Below, piece by piece: positions 42,834 through 52,599 of a stretch of 64,000 bases of DNA. The position numbers and the translations under genes are program-made. Every line of letters begins with the position of its first letter. Position 1 is the stretch's first letter. The stretch is from Rehmannia glutinosa (lineage: Eukaryota; Streptophyta; Magnoliopsida; Lamiales; Orobanchaceae). The DNA lies in the NCBI GenBank assembly GCA_016081115.2, contig JABTTQ020001782.1, forward strand, positions 62,001-126,000. Direction: 5' to 3'. The notes beneath the pieces are model-generated. The model was not told the DNA's origin, made no database searches, and saw only the letters and a list, made by a program, of their open reading frames with translations.

Positions 42834-44171
42834 TCATTCTTCGTCCGAGGAGAAGCAAGATCCGGGAATAAAGTCTTTGATGAATTTCTTCAACTTGCCG
42901 ATTGATTTTTGCATTTTGGAGGTCTTTTGCTCCAAAGCCTCAAACCTCGCCTCATGAAAAGCCCTTAAATCATCAAACTCGGCTTGGGTGTACCTCCTAG
43001 GCGGTTGAGCACCGGTATTACCCTCCGGATTGCTCGGTTCACCTTCCTCCGCCAATCTCGCGGCCTCGGCGTCATCAAAGAAGTCGTTGGGATTGGGTGA
43101 ATCTTGACCTCTCCCTCTAGCCATTTTAGTTGGTTGGATGTCCATATTCTTGCGCATAGTGACCATTTGGGAGATGTTATCAATGTCAAATTCATTTTGA
43201 AATACCTCCGAGTTACACTCCGACGAAGGTAGTCCCGATTGTATAAGAAGTTTACAAATCCAATTTCCCATAACCAACTTCTTATTACCTTGAGTGATGG
43301 ACTCGATTAGACATTGAATAAGTGTGGCACCAAAATTAAGTGGTTCTCTCCTAGCAATCTTATACGTCAAAAAGTAATCCATGTTGTTAGGCATTTTGCC
43401 CGCCTTTCCACAAATACTGTAGGCGACAATAACAGATAAAATATGGTGCTCAAGTGTCATCGCCAACAGAGAATATTTTGGCCATACGCCCAAATACGTC
43501 TTAACTTCTTTCATAGACACCCCCAACATTTCATCATACCAAGTACCACAAGAGAAATAGTCCCAACCACCTTCTGTAACATGTAAAAGCCGACAAATAT
43601 AATTAGGAGTCCACCTAAAATGACGACCCCTTACAAACGAATTTACGGCAATTGGCTTCCTTTGATCATCATATTGCACCCACATATTAGGATAAAAGAG
43701 TTGGATAATATCATCATCATATAAGACATAAGCATGCTCCCATAAAAACATCCAACCTTGCTCCTCAAAGAATCCTCTAATAGTAGGATATTCATTTGTA
43801 AATGAATTAAAACGACACATTTTAGTCCGAGCAATAGATTTTCCTCCCATTCCCAAATCCTCAGAGTACCATTCCGCATATTTATTGATGAAATTAAGAA
43901 CATTATGGGAATGAGGAGCTTGAGTGATAAAAGATTTCTTACTTTTCGCCCAACGGCAATTTTGGAGCGAAATTATTCCACGGAGCTCGGTAATTTGGGC
44001 CCGAGAGAGTACGGGATTTTGAACGTCATCACCTTCTTGAGCTACGTTTCTCTGGGCAGCTCGAATATCCCTTTGTTCGGCTTCTTCTTGCCGATTTCTC
44101 GAAGAACCCTCTCCGCCCCTTCTATGCTTGGAGATGGGATTTCGACCGGTGGAATTCTTTGGGGGAGCCAT
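42834..44171 (-). CDS. Intact 445-codon ORF of II.2, Transposase_32-like plant mobile-element protein
   Basis: Starts at the ATG at 44171 (MAPPKNSTGRNPISKHRRGG) and is open to the stop at 42834. Residues 1-45 are basic and polar, possibly a nuclear signal. About residues 75-330 form a globular part with AEWYSEDLG, FVRGRHFRWTPNYICRLLHV, WPKYSLLAMTLEHHILSV and a later INxGxxLIQCLIESI-like helix. This order resembles the 'putative plant transposon protein' (Transposase_32) domain found in extra ORFs of plant retroelements. Residues 345-400 are low complexity with PSNPEGN. The C-terminus (FHEARFEALEQKTSKMQKS) predicts a short coiled coil, and the protein ends in DEE. It lies in sense orientation where SIRE-type elements carry an env-like ORF. 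Its biochemical role is unknown. It is the only long intact ORF of II.2, while gag has decayed. Confidence 0.85.
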   Translation of the reverse strand: MAPPKNSTGRNPISKHRRGGEGSSRNRQEEAEQRDIRAAQRNVAQEGDDVQNPVLSRAQITELRGIISLQNCRWAKSKKSFITQAPHSHNVLNFINKYAEWYSEDLGMGGKSIARTKMCRFNSFTNEYPTIRGFFEEQGWMFLWEHAYVLYDDDIIQLFYPNMWVQYDDQRKPIAVNSFVRGRHFRWTPNYICRLLHVTEGGWDYFSCGTWYDEMLGVSMKEVKTYLGVWPKYSLLAMTLEHHILSVIVAYSICGKAGKMPNNMDYFLTYKIARREPLNFGATLIQCLIESITQGNKKLVMGNWICKLLIQSGLPSSECNSEVFQNEFDIDNISQMVTMRKNMDIQPTKMARGRGQDSPNPNDFFDDAEAARLAEEGEPSNPEGNTGAQPPRRYTQAEFDDLRAFHEARFEALEQKTSKMQKSIGKLKKFIKDFIPGSCFSSDEE

Positions 44172-45028
44172 ATATGTAAGATTCTTGTGAAAATAAGAGT
44201 ATTAGCAACAAGAATCGTGAAAAATGATGAAAAATTGAAGATTTTGGAGAGAGGGGGACGTTTTTCGCGCAGCAAGGGTTTGGGGGGATTTTGTGCGTCT
44301 GTTTCGAATTGAAGAACAGAACATTTTTAACCTGAAAAATTGGCCTGGGCGACCGATCGAAGTGGGGTGCGACCGATCGACGTGCAGGGCGACCGGTCGC
44401 CCCTGCTTTGACCGTCCCAGTGCAATTCTTCATTTTCCAGGTTTTTCAAAAATTCGATTTTTCACCCCAAAAGTTTTAAAACTTTGCAAAAAGATAATTT
44501 TGGACCATATTCAACAAATACGGGTTACGGGAAAACATATATTCGAGAAAATCGAGACTTAATGAGTAGTGCCCTTTTAAGAGAAATTTGCAAAATCATT
44601 TAGGGGCACTTAAGGGGTTGAAATGAAATATCTTGAAAGATATGTGCATAAACATAATGTCGAGCTCTAAGATAAATACGAGTGAACATACCTCGATAGT
44701 TTAAGAAACTTGATGACGAAATAGCCAATGAATATGAGATATATATCCTACACAATTCTTAGACAAAATTTGCACAAAAGCACAAGTGTAGGCAAGTAAT
44801 AGGAGATATCAAAAAGAGCTTATGCTATAAGAATTCATAAGAGATAATAAACCACATAAGTCTAATTAAATGCATATAAGGTCTTCTTTTTTAAAAAAAA
44901 TTTTTAGAAGCATACATATATATTGAAGACCTTAATTAAAAATAAATACTTGAAAACTCATTTGCAATTAAGACACAAATAGAAGCATGCCTAAAAATAA
45001 AATGCATATTTAACAAGGGAGATACGGG
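44172..45028 (-). other. Non-coding stretch before the 445-codon ORF of II.2
   Basis: About 860 bases between gag and the ORF. Next to the ORF (44344-44405) lies a cluster of CGACCGATCG and CGACCGGTCG palindromes, the same words as in the LTR U3 and in II.1 at 48900-48950. The rest is AT-rich. This cluster sits about 170-230 bases before the ATG and could be a promoter or RNA element for the ORF; that is inference. Confidence 0.55.
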
Positions 45029-46560
45029 TTACCAATTACGCCATTTCCATGGGTTGTGCCGTTCCCATTGTTGATGGTATCTTCCCTTTTGAAAATCTTC
45101 TTGTTGATGATAGTTTCTCCAATTGCTCCATTCCCAATCATTGTGGCCTACCCATTTTTGAAAATGTCTTTCTCTTGGAAAATCATCTTGTTGATGATGT
45201 TTTCGCCATTTCCAAGGATTGTGTTCTTCCCATTTTTGATTATATCCTCTTCTTGAAAGTTGACTTTGTTTTCTCCTTCTTTGATCAAATGATATGTTCA
45301 TTTGATGTTTCCTTGGCGGCATGAATTTTCTTCGATGATTATTTCGCCGGGTACTTAATGTGACATTATTTTGTGGTACCCTCATGTGTTTGGGTCCTTT
45401 AGGATTAGTCTTGAGAGTTTTAGGTCTCTAACAATAATTAGAGCTATTTCTAGCCCGACAAGTATTTACCGTATGACCCTTTTTACCGCAATAGAAGCAA
45501 GTAATATTACTAACATGCATAGGAACTCGATTCTTTTTCACATGCTTGACAATGTTAGGCTCATGATCTAGTTCACTATTATCACAATCATCATTATTCA
45601 CAATTTTAGGCAATTCATTGGTACTCAAGTTGGAAAAATCATTTTTTAAGCACTAAACATCCTCAACAAGAATACTATTTTCTTTCTGAAGGTTTCTTAC
45701 CTTATCAAGTGTGGTGGTGTGAACACATAACAGTGATTCATAGGAAGTAAATAAACTATCTTTATCATTCTTCAAAACAATGAATTCCTTTTTCAATTTT
45801 TTGTATTTAACAAGTAAGCTTTGTAATTCATTTTGAAGTTCATCATAATCATTTTGCAAATCACTATAATCATTTGGTATAACAATATCATAGGAAGTAG
45901 AAGGTTTAAGACATACCTCGTTTTCTTCTTCGATGCCCATAAGACAATGTTCAACTTTTTCATAGTTGGAGGTTGTAAGAGGCTTGTTCCTTAGATTTGG
46001 ACTTGTATCCTTTGAGAAGTAGATGCCTTTGTTTGACTCCTTTCATTTGCATAAATTCCATAGATGGCTTCTAATTTTTGCCATACTTCATGTGCCGATC
46101 GAATTACTACTATATGTTCATATTCTACATTAGTAAATGAACAATACAAAATATTGAGAGCTTTACCGTTTAAGAAGATGATTTTCTTCTCTTCATCATT
46201 GAGCTCTTTGAATCCTTTGGAGGTGTGTGGTGTGTCTATCATCGGAATGGATTCTCCATTTATGATGATGTTCCATAAATCGAACCCGCAACTTTGTAAA
46301 TAGCATTCCATTCTTTCTTTCCAAAATATATAATTTTTGGAATCAAATAGAGGTGGCTTGGTGGTGGAGGTGCCGGTAGGATGAGCTTCGTTCGTAGCCG
46401 ACGATCGTTCCTCTTCACTCGCGATGTGAAACGAGCTTGCCAAAAGTTTGGCTCGATACCACTTGTAAGTCCAGCGGCTACGATAATCTAGAGGGGGTGA
46501 ATAGATTATCTCCATCTTTTCGATTTCGCCCTCTTTTTCGAACCGAATGCTCAAAGACAA
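45029..46560 (-). pseudogene. gag of II.2, decayed, with Trp/His-rich repeat tail
   Basis: The N-terminal part (46560-45991) matches II.1 Gag: KPPLFDSKNYIFWKERMECY, FLNGKALNILYCSFTNVEY, AHEVWQKLEAIY, then degenerates. The start codon used in II.1 is TCG here (46401-46399), but the frame stays open upstream through the primer site to an ATG at 46560 inside the LTR. After a frame change the second part (45940-45029) has a coiled coil (NELQSLLVKYKKLKKEF), a zinc knuckle CFYCGKKGHTVNTC (about 45512-45471), and a tail of three Trp-rich repeats around HNPWKWRKHHQQDDF, with stops at about 45650 and 45425. It probably cannot make full Gag. Confidence 0.8.
46451..46461 (-). other. Primer-binding site of II.2
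   Basis: The minus strand reads TGGTATCGAGC two bases after the LTR end GGACTTACA. It has one mismatch to the usual TGGTATCAGAGC form, and the same variant occurs in I.5. Confidence 0.85.
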
Positions 46561-47938
46561 TAATAAAGGTGCGGAATGTAATCAACACACGCCGATTTAT
46601 AGAGGTTCAACCCACCTAGGCCTAATCCTCTACCACCCCCAAAGATATCGGGATGGATTTCAAAAAGAAAAAGAATTTTATTAATTACCAAAATTAATAC
46701 AAACTCAACTTACAACACCTTGAAGAGCACCACACTCTTCTTCAACACCACCTTTGGAGATTACCACAATCTCCCTTTGAAGATTACCACAATCTTCCTT
46801 CAACGGCACCTTGTGAAGATTACCACAATCTTCAACCTTGAAGAATACCAAATTCTTCAACACCTCAATAAGAAGATCACCACAATCTTCTTGCACCTAT
46901 CACCTAGATCATCCAAGTGTGTTCTTACCACAAGAACACTCACAAGGATATCTTGTGTTTGAATGATAACCAAAAATCAAGATTACAACTCAATAATGAA
47001 TATTACAATTTGAGTGCAAAGTGTAATCAAGAATAGCCTAGACCTCAAGGATGTGAAAGTGATAAGCTAGGCAAAATTACAACAAGAATAATAACAATGA
47101 AGAACAAATATTTGCTTGAAGTGTATCTTGTTGTGTTGTATCTCAATTATTTTATTGGTTGCTCCAAAACTTCCTCTATTTATATGAGATGATTGATCAA
47201 GCATAGGCTCCTCTTGGGGATTGAAAATCTACAGAAAAATACAATTCAAATCAAGAATATAGTTGTTAGAAATCAATCCCACATTTTAAGGAAATATGTC
47301 TCTTGTCAAACGGTCATATTTTTTTTTGTCAAAGGGGCGACGGCCGCATTTAAATAGAAGTTTGAAACGGAAACGAATAATATTACAGGCGACCGGTCGA
47401 CGTAGGGTTCGACCGGTCATCCCCATCTCAACCGGTCCCCTCAATAGGTTTAATAAGAAAAATCGTTATGTTTCAAGAAGAACGTTCAGTGTACTCTGGT
47501 CGACCGACGGCGACGTCGACGCTGAGGTCAGGCGACGGTCGACTGACCGTTTTTCACTTCCGTCTCATTTTTTGTTTCAAAAACATCTTCAGGTACGGGT
47601 TGCCCTATACGGTGACCGGTCGACCTCGAGACAGAAATGTTGTCCAATTTTTATCGAAAATAAAACTTAAGAAATACTCCGAAAATATAGTAAAAACATT
47701 TTAAACCAATCGGAAGTATTTAGACAACATTTAGGAACCTTGTTTTGAAGTGAAAACTAATAAACAAAAAATCATTAGAAGTGTTGTCCAATTTTATCTA
47801 AAGTAAAATTTGAAGAAATACTCCGAAAAATATTAAAGCCATTTTAATTCATTTAGGAGTATTTGGACAACAAGTAAAAACATTGTTTTGGTGTAAAAAT
47901 AAAATCATCAAAATTAAGATAAAAACATGTATCAAACA
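46464..47938 (-). repeat. 5' LTR of II.2 (1475 bp)
   Basis: On the plus strand TGTAAGTCCAGCGG...ATCAAACA, and the target duplication TCAAC follows at 47939. The TATA box is at 47176-47184. It is almost base-for-base the same as 40041-41540 in R/U5 and in the outer U3. Differences cluster in the CG-rich array at 47330-47630, mostly as insertions and deletions. Confidence 0.93.
46680..46939 (-). repeat. Array of eight covarying hairpins in R/U5 of the II.2 5' LTR
   Basis: An exact counterpart of 40260-40519, shifted by 6420 bases, with all eight stems and loops preserved. The only differences nearby are single bases between units. In the 5' LTR this array would lie in the leader of the genomic RNA, between the transcription start and the primer-binding site. 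Confidence 0.85.
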
Positions 47939-47943
47939 TCAAC
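47939..47943. other. Right target-site duplication of II.2 (TCAAC)
   Basis: Matches 40036-40040. After this pentamer the RT coding sequence of II.1 resumes (TTCTTTCTTGGACTCC). Confidence 0.96.
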
Positions 47944-48783
47944 TTCTTTCTTGGACTCCAAATTAAGCAATGCCAAGAAGGCATATACATTTCGCAATCA
48001 AAATATACAAAAGAACTTTTGAAAAAGTTCGGCATTGAAGAAGGAAGAACCGTTTCTACTCCCATGGCAACAAATGTTAAAATTGACAAAGATGAAAAAG
48101 GCAAGTCCGTGGATGAATCAAAGTATCGAGGTATGATTGGTAGTTTACTTTATTTAACCGCTAGTAGACCGAACATTCTTCATGTCGTATGCCTATGTGC
48201 TCGTTTTCAAAGCAATCCCAAAGAATCTCATATGAGTGTCGTTAATAGGATTTTTCGATATTTGGAAGGCACTATTCAATATGGTCTATTTTATCCAAAT
48301 AATGAAAATTTTTCTCTTAAAGGTTATAGTGATTCGGATTATGCGGGAAATATTGATAATCGGAAAAGTACTTTCGGATCATGTCAATTTTTAGGTGATT
48401 GCCTAGTTTCTTGGTTTTCAAAGAAGCAAAACTGTATTTCTCTTTCAACGGCCAAAGCCGAATATATTTCCGCCGTTTTTTGTTGTACTCAACTTCTTTG
48501 GATGAAACAAACCTTAGCGGATTACAAATGCTCTTTTGAAAATGTACCTATCTTTTGTGATAATATATCCGCTATAAATAGTGCTCAAAACCCGGTTCAT
48601 CATAACCGTACTAAACATATTGAGATTCGACATCATTTTCTAAGGAATTGTGTTTCCAAACGAAAAATTGAGATATCTTTTGTACCATCTCAAGATCAAT
48701 TAGCGGACATTTTTACAAAACCGCTATCTTCCGAGACTTTTGCGTCGATTCGAGCTCGGTTAGGCATAATGCATATTGAATGA
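47941..48783 (+). CDS. RT C-terminus and RNase H of II.1 (second half after the II.2 insertion)
   Basis: Open from the insertion site to the natural stop at 48783. The RT connection resumes with FFLGLQIKQCQEGIYISQSK, then SLLYLTASRPNI. RNase H: SDSDYAGNIDNRKSTFGSC, SWFSKKQNCISLSTAKAEYI, FCDNISAINSAQNPV, LADIFTKPL, ending IMHIE. The D-E-D set of RNase H (in SDYAG, KAEY and CDN) appears present. The first part of RT lies 7.9 kb away at 39307-40040; the pol frame was continuous across this point before the insertion. No ORF of note follows, so II.1 has lost, or never had, the extra ORF seen in II.2. Confidence 0.87.
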   Translation, partial: NFFLGLQIKQCQEGIYISQSKYTKELLKKFGIEEGRTVSTPMATNVKIDKDEKGKSVDESKYRGMIGSLLYLTASRPNILHVVCLCARFQSNPKESHMSVVNRIFRYLEGTIQYGLFYPNNENFSLKGYSDSDYAGNIDNRKSTFGSCQFLGDCLVSWFSKKQNCISLSTAKAEYISAVFCCTQLLWMKQTLADYKCSFENVPIFCDNISAINSAQNPVHHNRTKHIEIRHHFLRNCVSKRKIEISFVPSQDQLADIFTKPLSSETFASIRARLGIMHIE

Positions 48784-49956
48784 GGTTTATGTTTGCATTT
48801 TACACGTTTTTAAAACTTAGGGGCGAAAAATTGGATTTTTGGTTGAAAATTCGGATTTTGAAAAACTTGACAAAACAGTGGGCTGAAGAGGTTGAGGGAA
48901 ACTGGTCGCCCTCAACGTCGACCGGTCGCCCTCAACCACGACCGGTCACCCTAAGCCAAAATTTGGATTAAAATCGTTCTGTCTTCAGCATTCGTTATTT
49001 TCACTTCTTTTTGCCATTTTTCGTCCCCTTTGCAAAATTCACACAAATTTCACTCAAAATTTGTTTTCATGCATTCATTTTACAACTTGGACATTATATA
49101 GCATGTTTATCATCATCATAGCTCATATTTTCCGATCAAATGGTAAGAATTTTTCTTCCTTTGCTCAATTGGGTTGAACCCTTGAGTTTATGTCTTTCTT
49201 GTATATTTCTTGATATATTTTGCATATGATCTTGATGAGCTTAGTTATTATGTTGTATTGTATGATGTTTGATGTAAATTGGTGATGAATTTTTTTGGCT
49301 TGAATCATATACAAGGGCTATATACAACTTCTTTTAATTTTCACGCCTAGAAAGTATTCGATGAAATGTCACAATGAAAATTTCAACTTCTACATGATTC
49401 TCTTGCTTCCAAAAGTTTTCAATACTTATTGAGATCATGTTATGCCACATAAAACGAGCGTATGAACTCTTCATGATACATTTCTCCCATTTTCCTTGGT
49501 TTTTAAGCCTAAATTGCTCAATGGTTGATAAACCGTCTCTTTGGCGCACTTTGATGAAATTGTATGATGTTTTTATCATCCTAACATTCTTTTTGATGAT
49601 TCCAAAGGGGGAGAAACAGGAAATTGGCTCGTTAGCCAAAAGAAGCTAATAAAAGCTCGTTGTAAAAGCTATAAGCTTTGGCTTCCTAAAGCCAAGAATA
49701 CCTAGTCCATGTCTTGTATTATGGACTCAATTGCAAAAGATTATAAGTATTGTGACAGGGGGAGCTTCTTATATGCATCTTATATAAGCTTGTTATAGCT
49801 TGTGCTTCTAGCTTATGCAATATCTCTTGTTGATATGCTCATAGATAGGTGGAGCTTTGTATGGAATGTTTTTAACGGATAGTTCACCCGTAAAACCGGA
49901 AAATTTATTTGTTTTCAAAATCGTCCTCGAGAAAATTGTTTTTGTTTGTAATCATC
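48784..49956 (+). other. Non-coding 3' region of II.1 with palindrome cluster and repeated polypurine tracts
   Basis: Right after pol (48893-48953) lie three GACCGGTC-type palindromes separated by CCCTCAAC, the same kind of cluster that precedes the 445-codon ORF in II.2. The rest is AT-rich. AAAGGGGGAG (49604-49613), AGGGGGAG (49757-49764) and AGGTGGAG (49847-49854) precede the true polypurine tract at 49957. An extra ORF is absent. Confidence 0.7.
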
Positions 49957-49970
49957 AAAAAGGGGGAGTT
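49957..49970 (+). other. Polypurine tract of II.1
   Basis: AAAAGGGGGAGTT immediately before TGTTAGATAAATA, the 3' LTR start. It is the primer site for plus-strand DNA. Confidence 0.88.
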
Positions 49971-50831
49971 TGTTAGATAAATATTTTTATCATGATTTTG
50001 ATGATTTTGTTCGATTTTGTTCAAATGAGTTTTTAAACCAAAACAATGTCCCTAAATGTTGTCTAAATACTTCCGATCGTCTTAAAATATTTTTACTATT
50101 TTTGAGTATTTTTGGAGTTTATTTTCGATAAAAAATTGGACAACACATTTGTTTCAGCTTGATTGGGGTCGCCTATAGGGCAACCCCTACTTGAGTTGAG
50201 TTTTGAAACAGAAAATGGGACGTAGAAAAAAATAGGGAGGCGCCGGTCGACCGAGGGTGGTCGGCCCCGGTGAGGGCGATCGGTCGACCCACGGGCGGCC
50301 GTGCACAGGAGCACCTCTTTTGGTTCAGTTTCTCTGTTTCGATTTTTTATCAACCCCAACCGGTCAAGACTAAGGGCAACCGCTCGCACCCCCCTCCGAC
50401 CGGTCCCCCTGTGTAAAAATAGCAGGAATTCAATTTCAATCTTATCTCTGCTTGTGACCGGTCGCACCCCTTGTTTATCACAAACTATCCGTTGCATTTT
50501 CGCATGACTTTTCCCTATTTTGTGGGATTGATTTCTAACAACTATATTGATGATTTTAAATGGTTTCTTTTGCAGCAAGTCACTCCCCAAGGTGGAGCCT
50601 ATGTCCGGAAATGAAAGCCAAGTCCTCTCCTATAAATAGAGGCTTCATTCAAGCAACAAGATACAACACTCTACACAAGCAAAGAGCAATCAAGCAAACA
50701 CTTTCATATATCTTGTTGTATTAGCCTTAGCACTTTCACTTGCACAAATTTGAGGTCTAGGCTTTCAATTCTTGATTACACTTGTACTCATATTGTATCA
50801 ATCATTATTGAGTTGTAATCTTGATTTTGGT
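49971..50831 (+). repeat. 3' LTR of II.1, interrupted by I.5
   Basis: Starts TGTTAGATAAATA. It contains one 95-bp inverted-repeat module (from about 50055), the CG-rich palindrome array (50235-50465), a TATA box (TATAAATAG, 50631-50639), the start of R, and stops at TTGATTTTGGT (50831). In II.2 the next bases are TATCATTCAAACAC and the hairpin array, so about 510 bases should continue beyond I.5. Confidence 0.88.
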
Positions 50832-52347
50832 TGTAGGTCCCAAGGGGTGTAAGTGTAAGGTTTAGAAGGGGGTTGAATAAACCTTACCAAATTTTCGATT
50901 TAGGCCTTTTAAATCTCTGAGTTCTACAATTTGTGTCCTTGATGGACAATCAAATTAGTCACTCAGTAGAGTTAATCTCTCAACACTAAATTTGAAGTAC
51001 ATTAATAGAGTAACTCGGTTTGTTGGCTATAAATTGACTCAAGCGTGGTTTTGTTTTTATTGGAAGACTTAACACCCTTAAGTTTGATTAAGCAAGTTTT
51101 TCTGACTTGATTTAGTACTTATAAATTATCAAATGGATAGCAAATTTATCGTGAGATATGAGCAATTAAAAGTGCGAGAAATTTAAATCTTTGAAATGTA
51201 AATGACACAAGAAAGTTTTTATAGAGGTTCGAAGATGGGGTAATTCTTCTACTCCTCTCTTCTCCAACTCCCGGAGGAATCCACTAAGTAATGATCGGTT
51301 TCTGAGTGGTAGCATGTGATCCGTATACAAGTCTTGATCACAACGGCCGACTTGATCCTTTGGGACTCGGTCCTCGGGAGACGCTTGATCACTCGGTGGC
51401 TTCTCGTGCGACTCGGCTTCTTCAGGCGGTTTGCTTGCTACTACTGACTCACTTGCTTAAGCACTTTGGATTTGATCACGAAGCCCTCCAAGAACTTAAG
51501 ACTTGGTTCACCTTGAACCTTTCTACAATCCTTCTGGAATGTAGACCCCTTGTTTGATATTTTCCTCTTCAACTAATTGAAGTTCTCTTTCCTTCACGGG
51601 TAAGTGTTGGATTGATGTACTTGAGATGTAGGCTTGAGGATTGAGAATATTTCAGTTTTTGATAAGCTTGTATATCTTCACGTGTGTGTCATTCATGCAT
51701 CATTTTCTCAAACAAACTCCTCGGCCTTTTATAGTGAACTTTCAAAAATTTGCCCGTTGAAGAGATAGGCTTATTTTTGAAAGTCACTTTGCGATCGTTG
51801 GCTTGCGTTCTTGGAATATGAATTGTTGTTTCACCTTTTCGAGTTCGACACGGTGTAGTGCTTCCCATTGGTTCATTCCAATTGCACGCTTCCGGACCGA
51901 GCACTCGAGAAAGGTGGTATGGAGATATTACTTGTTTAAGTAAATCTCTTGATTTTCGGCAACGGTTCTTTTCTGATTATCTCGACTTGATTTGCATTTC
52001 CTTGCTTTCCCAGGTGACTTAGAGTCGACTTCCAATCATTGGATGACTCTTCATCGTCACTTGACTTGAGACTTGGCTTCTCTTGAGTTGACTTGTGATG
52101 TTCCACTGTTTGTATCTCATTTGCTTCTTGATCGAGTTCCATGCGCTTTTCTTCTTGTACTCATTTGTCTCTCGTGAGTTTTCCTTCAAGCCTTGAGTTG
52201 TCTTCTTGCATGTTAGGGCGTGGCGACTTAACTCTTTGGCAGCACTCTAATTGTTACAATATATTTTCTGCAAGAATTGGGGTGCTAACTTTCTATTCTA
52301 AGTTTTACATGGCATTCATCAAAATCTAAACAATAAAATTCCTAACA
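50832..52347 (-). repeat. 3' LTR of I.5 (complete, 1516 bp)
   Basis: On the plus strand TGTAGGTCCCAAGGGG...AATTCCTAACA. The TATA box is at 51725-51733 on the minus strand. The left flank is TTGGT (50827-50831), to be sought as a duplication beyond the window. It agrees with the partial 5' LTR at 63286-64000 except for indels clustered at a few places (for example 50990-51025 against 63440-63470). Confidence 0.9.
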
Positions 52348-52360
52348 ATTTCCCCTTTTT
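52348..52360 (-). other. Polypurine tract of I.5
   Basis: The minus strand reads AAAAAGGGGAAAT before TGTTAGGAATTTT. It is intact and priming-competent in form. Confidence 0.85.
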
Positions 52361-52599
52361 GATGATGCCAAAACTTAAATCATACAAGGATGCAAATAAC
52401 AAAGATACATACTGAGATAGTGTATTGACATAGAATGTATCGCGAGAATCAATCTTTTTATTGATCATATCATTCTTGTACTTAACACTGTTGTTTACAA
52501 GGTGTATCGAGTATGTAATTGTCTTCAAAAAAATAGAAAATTTATAGCTTTATTACTGAGAAGACTTACATTGTATATATTTACATATAAAATACACGA

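Larger units (their letters stand above)
40041..47938 (-). mobile_element. Non-autonomous Ty1/copia element II.2 inserted in the RT gene of II.1 (7898 bp, TSD TCAAC)
   Basis: Minus strand: 5' LTR (47938-46464), primer site (46461-46451), decayed gag (46560-45029), a non-coding stretch, an intact 445-codon ORF (44171-42834), a 1.3-kb 3' region and polypurine tract (41555-41541), 3' LTR (41540-40041). There is no protease, integrase, RT or RNase H. Both LTRs are nearly identical outside their CG-rich palindrome arrays, and the 5-bp target duplication is perfect, so insertion was recent and needed enzymes supplied by a related element such as an intact relative of II.1. Confidence 0.93.
35379..50831 (+). 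mobile_element. Ty1/copia LTR retrotransposon II.1 (plus strand), split by II.2 and cut by I.5
   Basis: Layout: 5' LTR with a large internal deletion (35379-36196), primer site (36199-36210), gag (36254-37890), protease remnant, integrase (38044-39255), RT (39307-40040), then the 7.9-kb insertion of II.2 (40041-47938), the rest of RT and RNase H (47941-48783), a 1.2-kb non-coding 3' region, polypurine tract (49957-49970) and 3' LTR (49971-50831), interrupted by I.5. It was once autonomous and is now disabled by frameshifts, loss of the protease active site, loss of the promoter in the 5' LTR, and the insertions. The left flank is GACCC (35374-35378). Confidence 0.9.
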
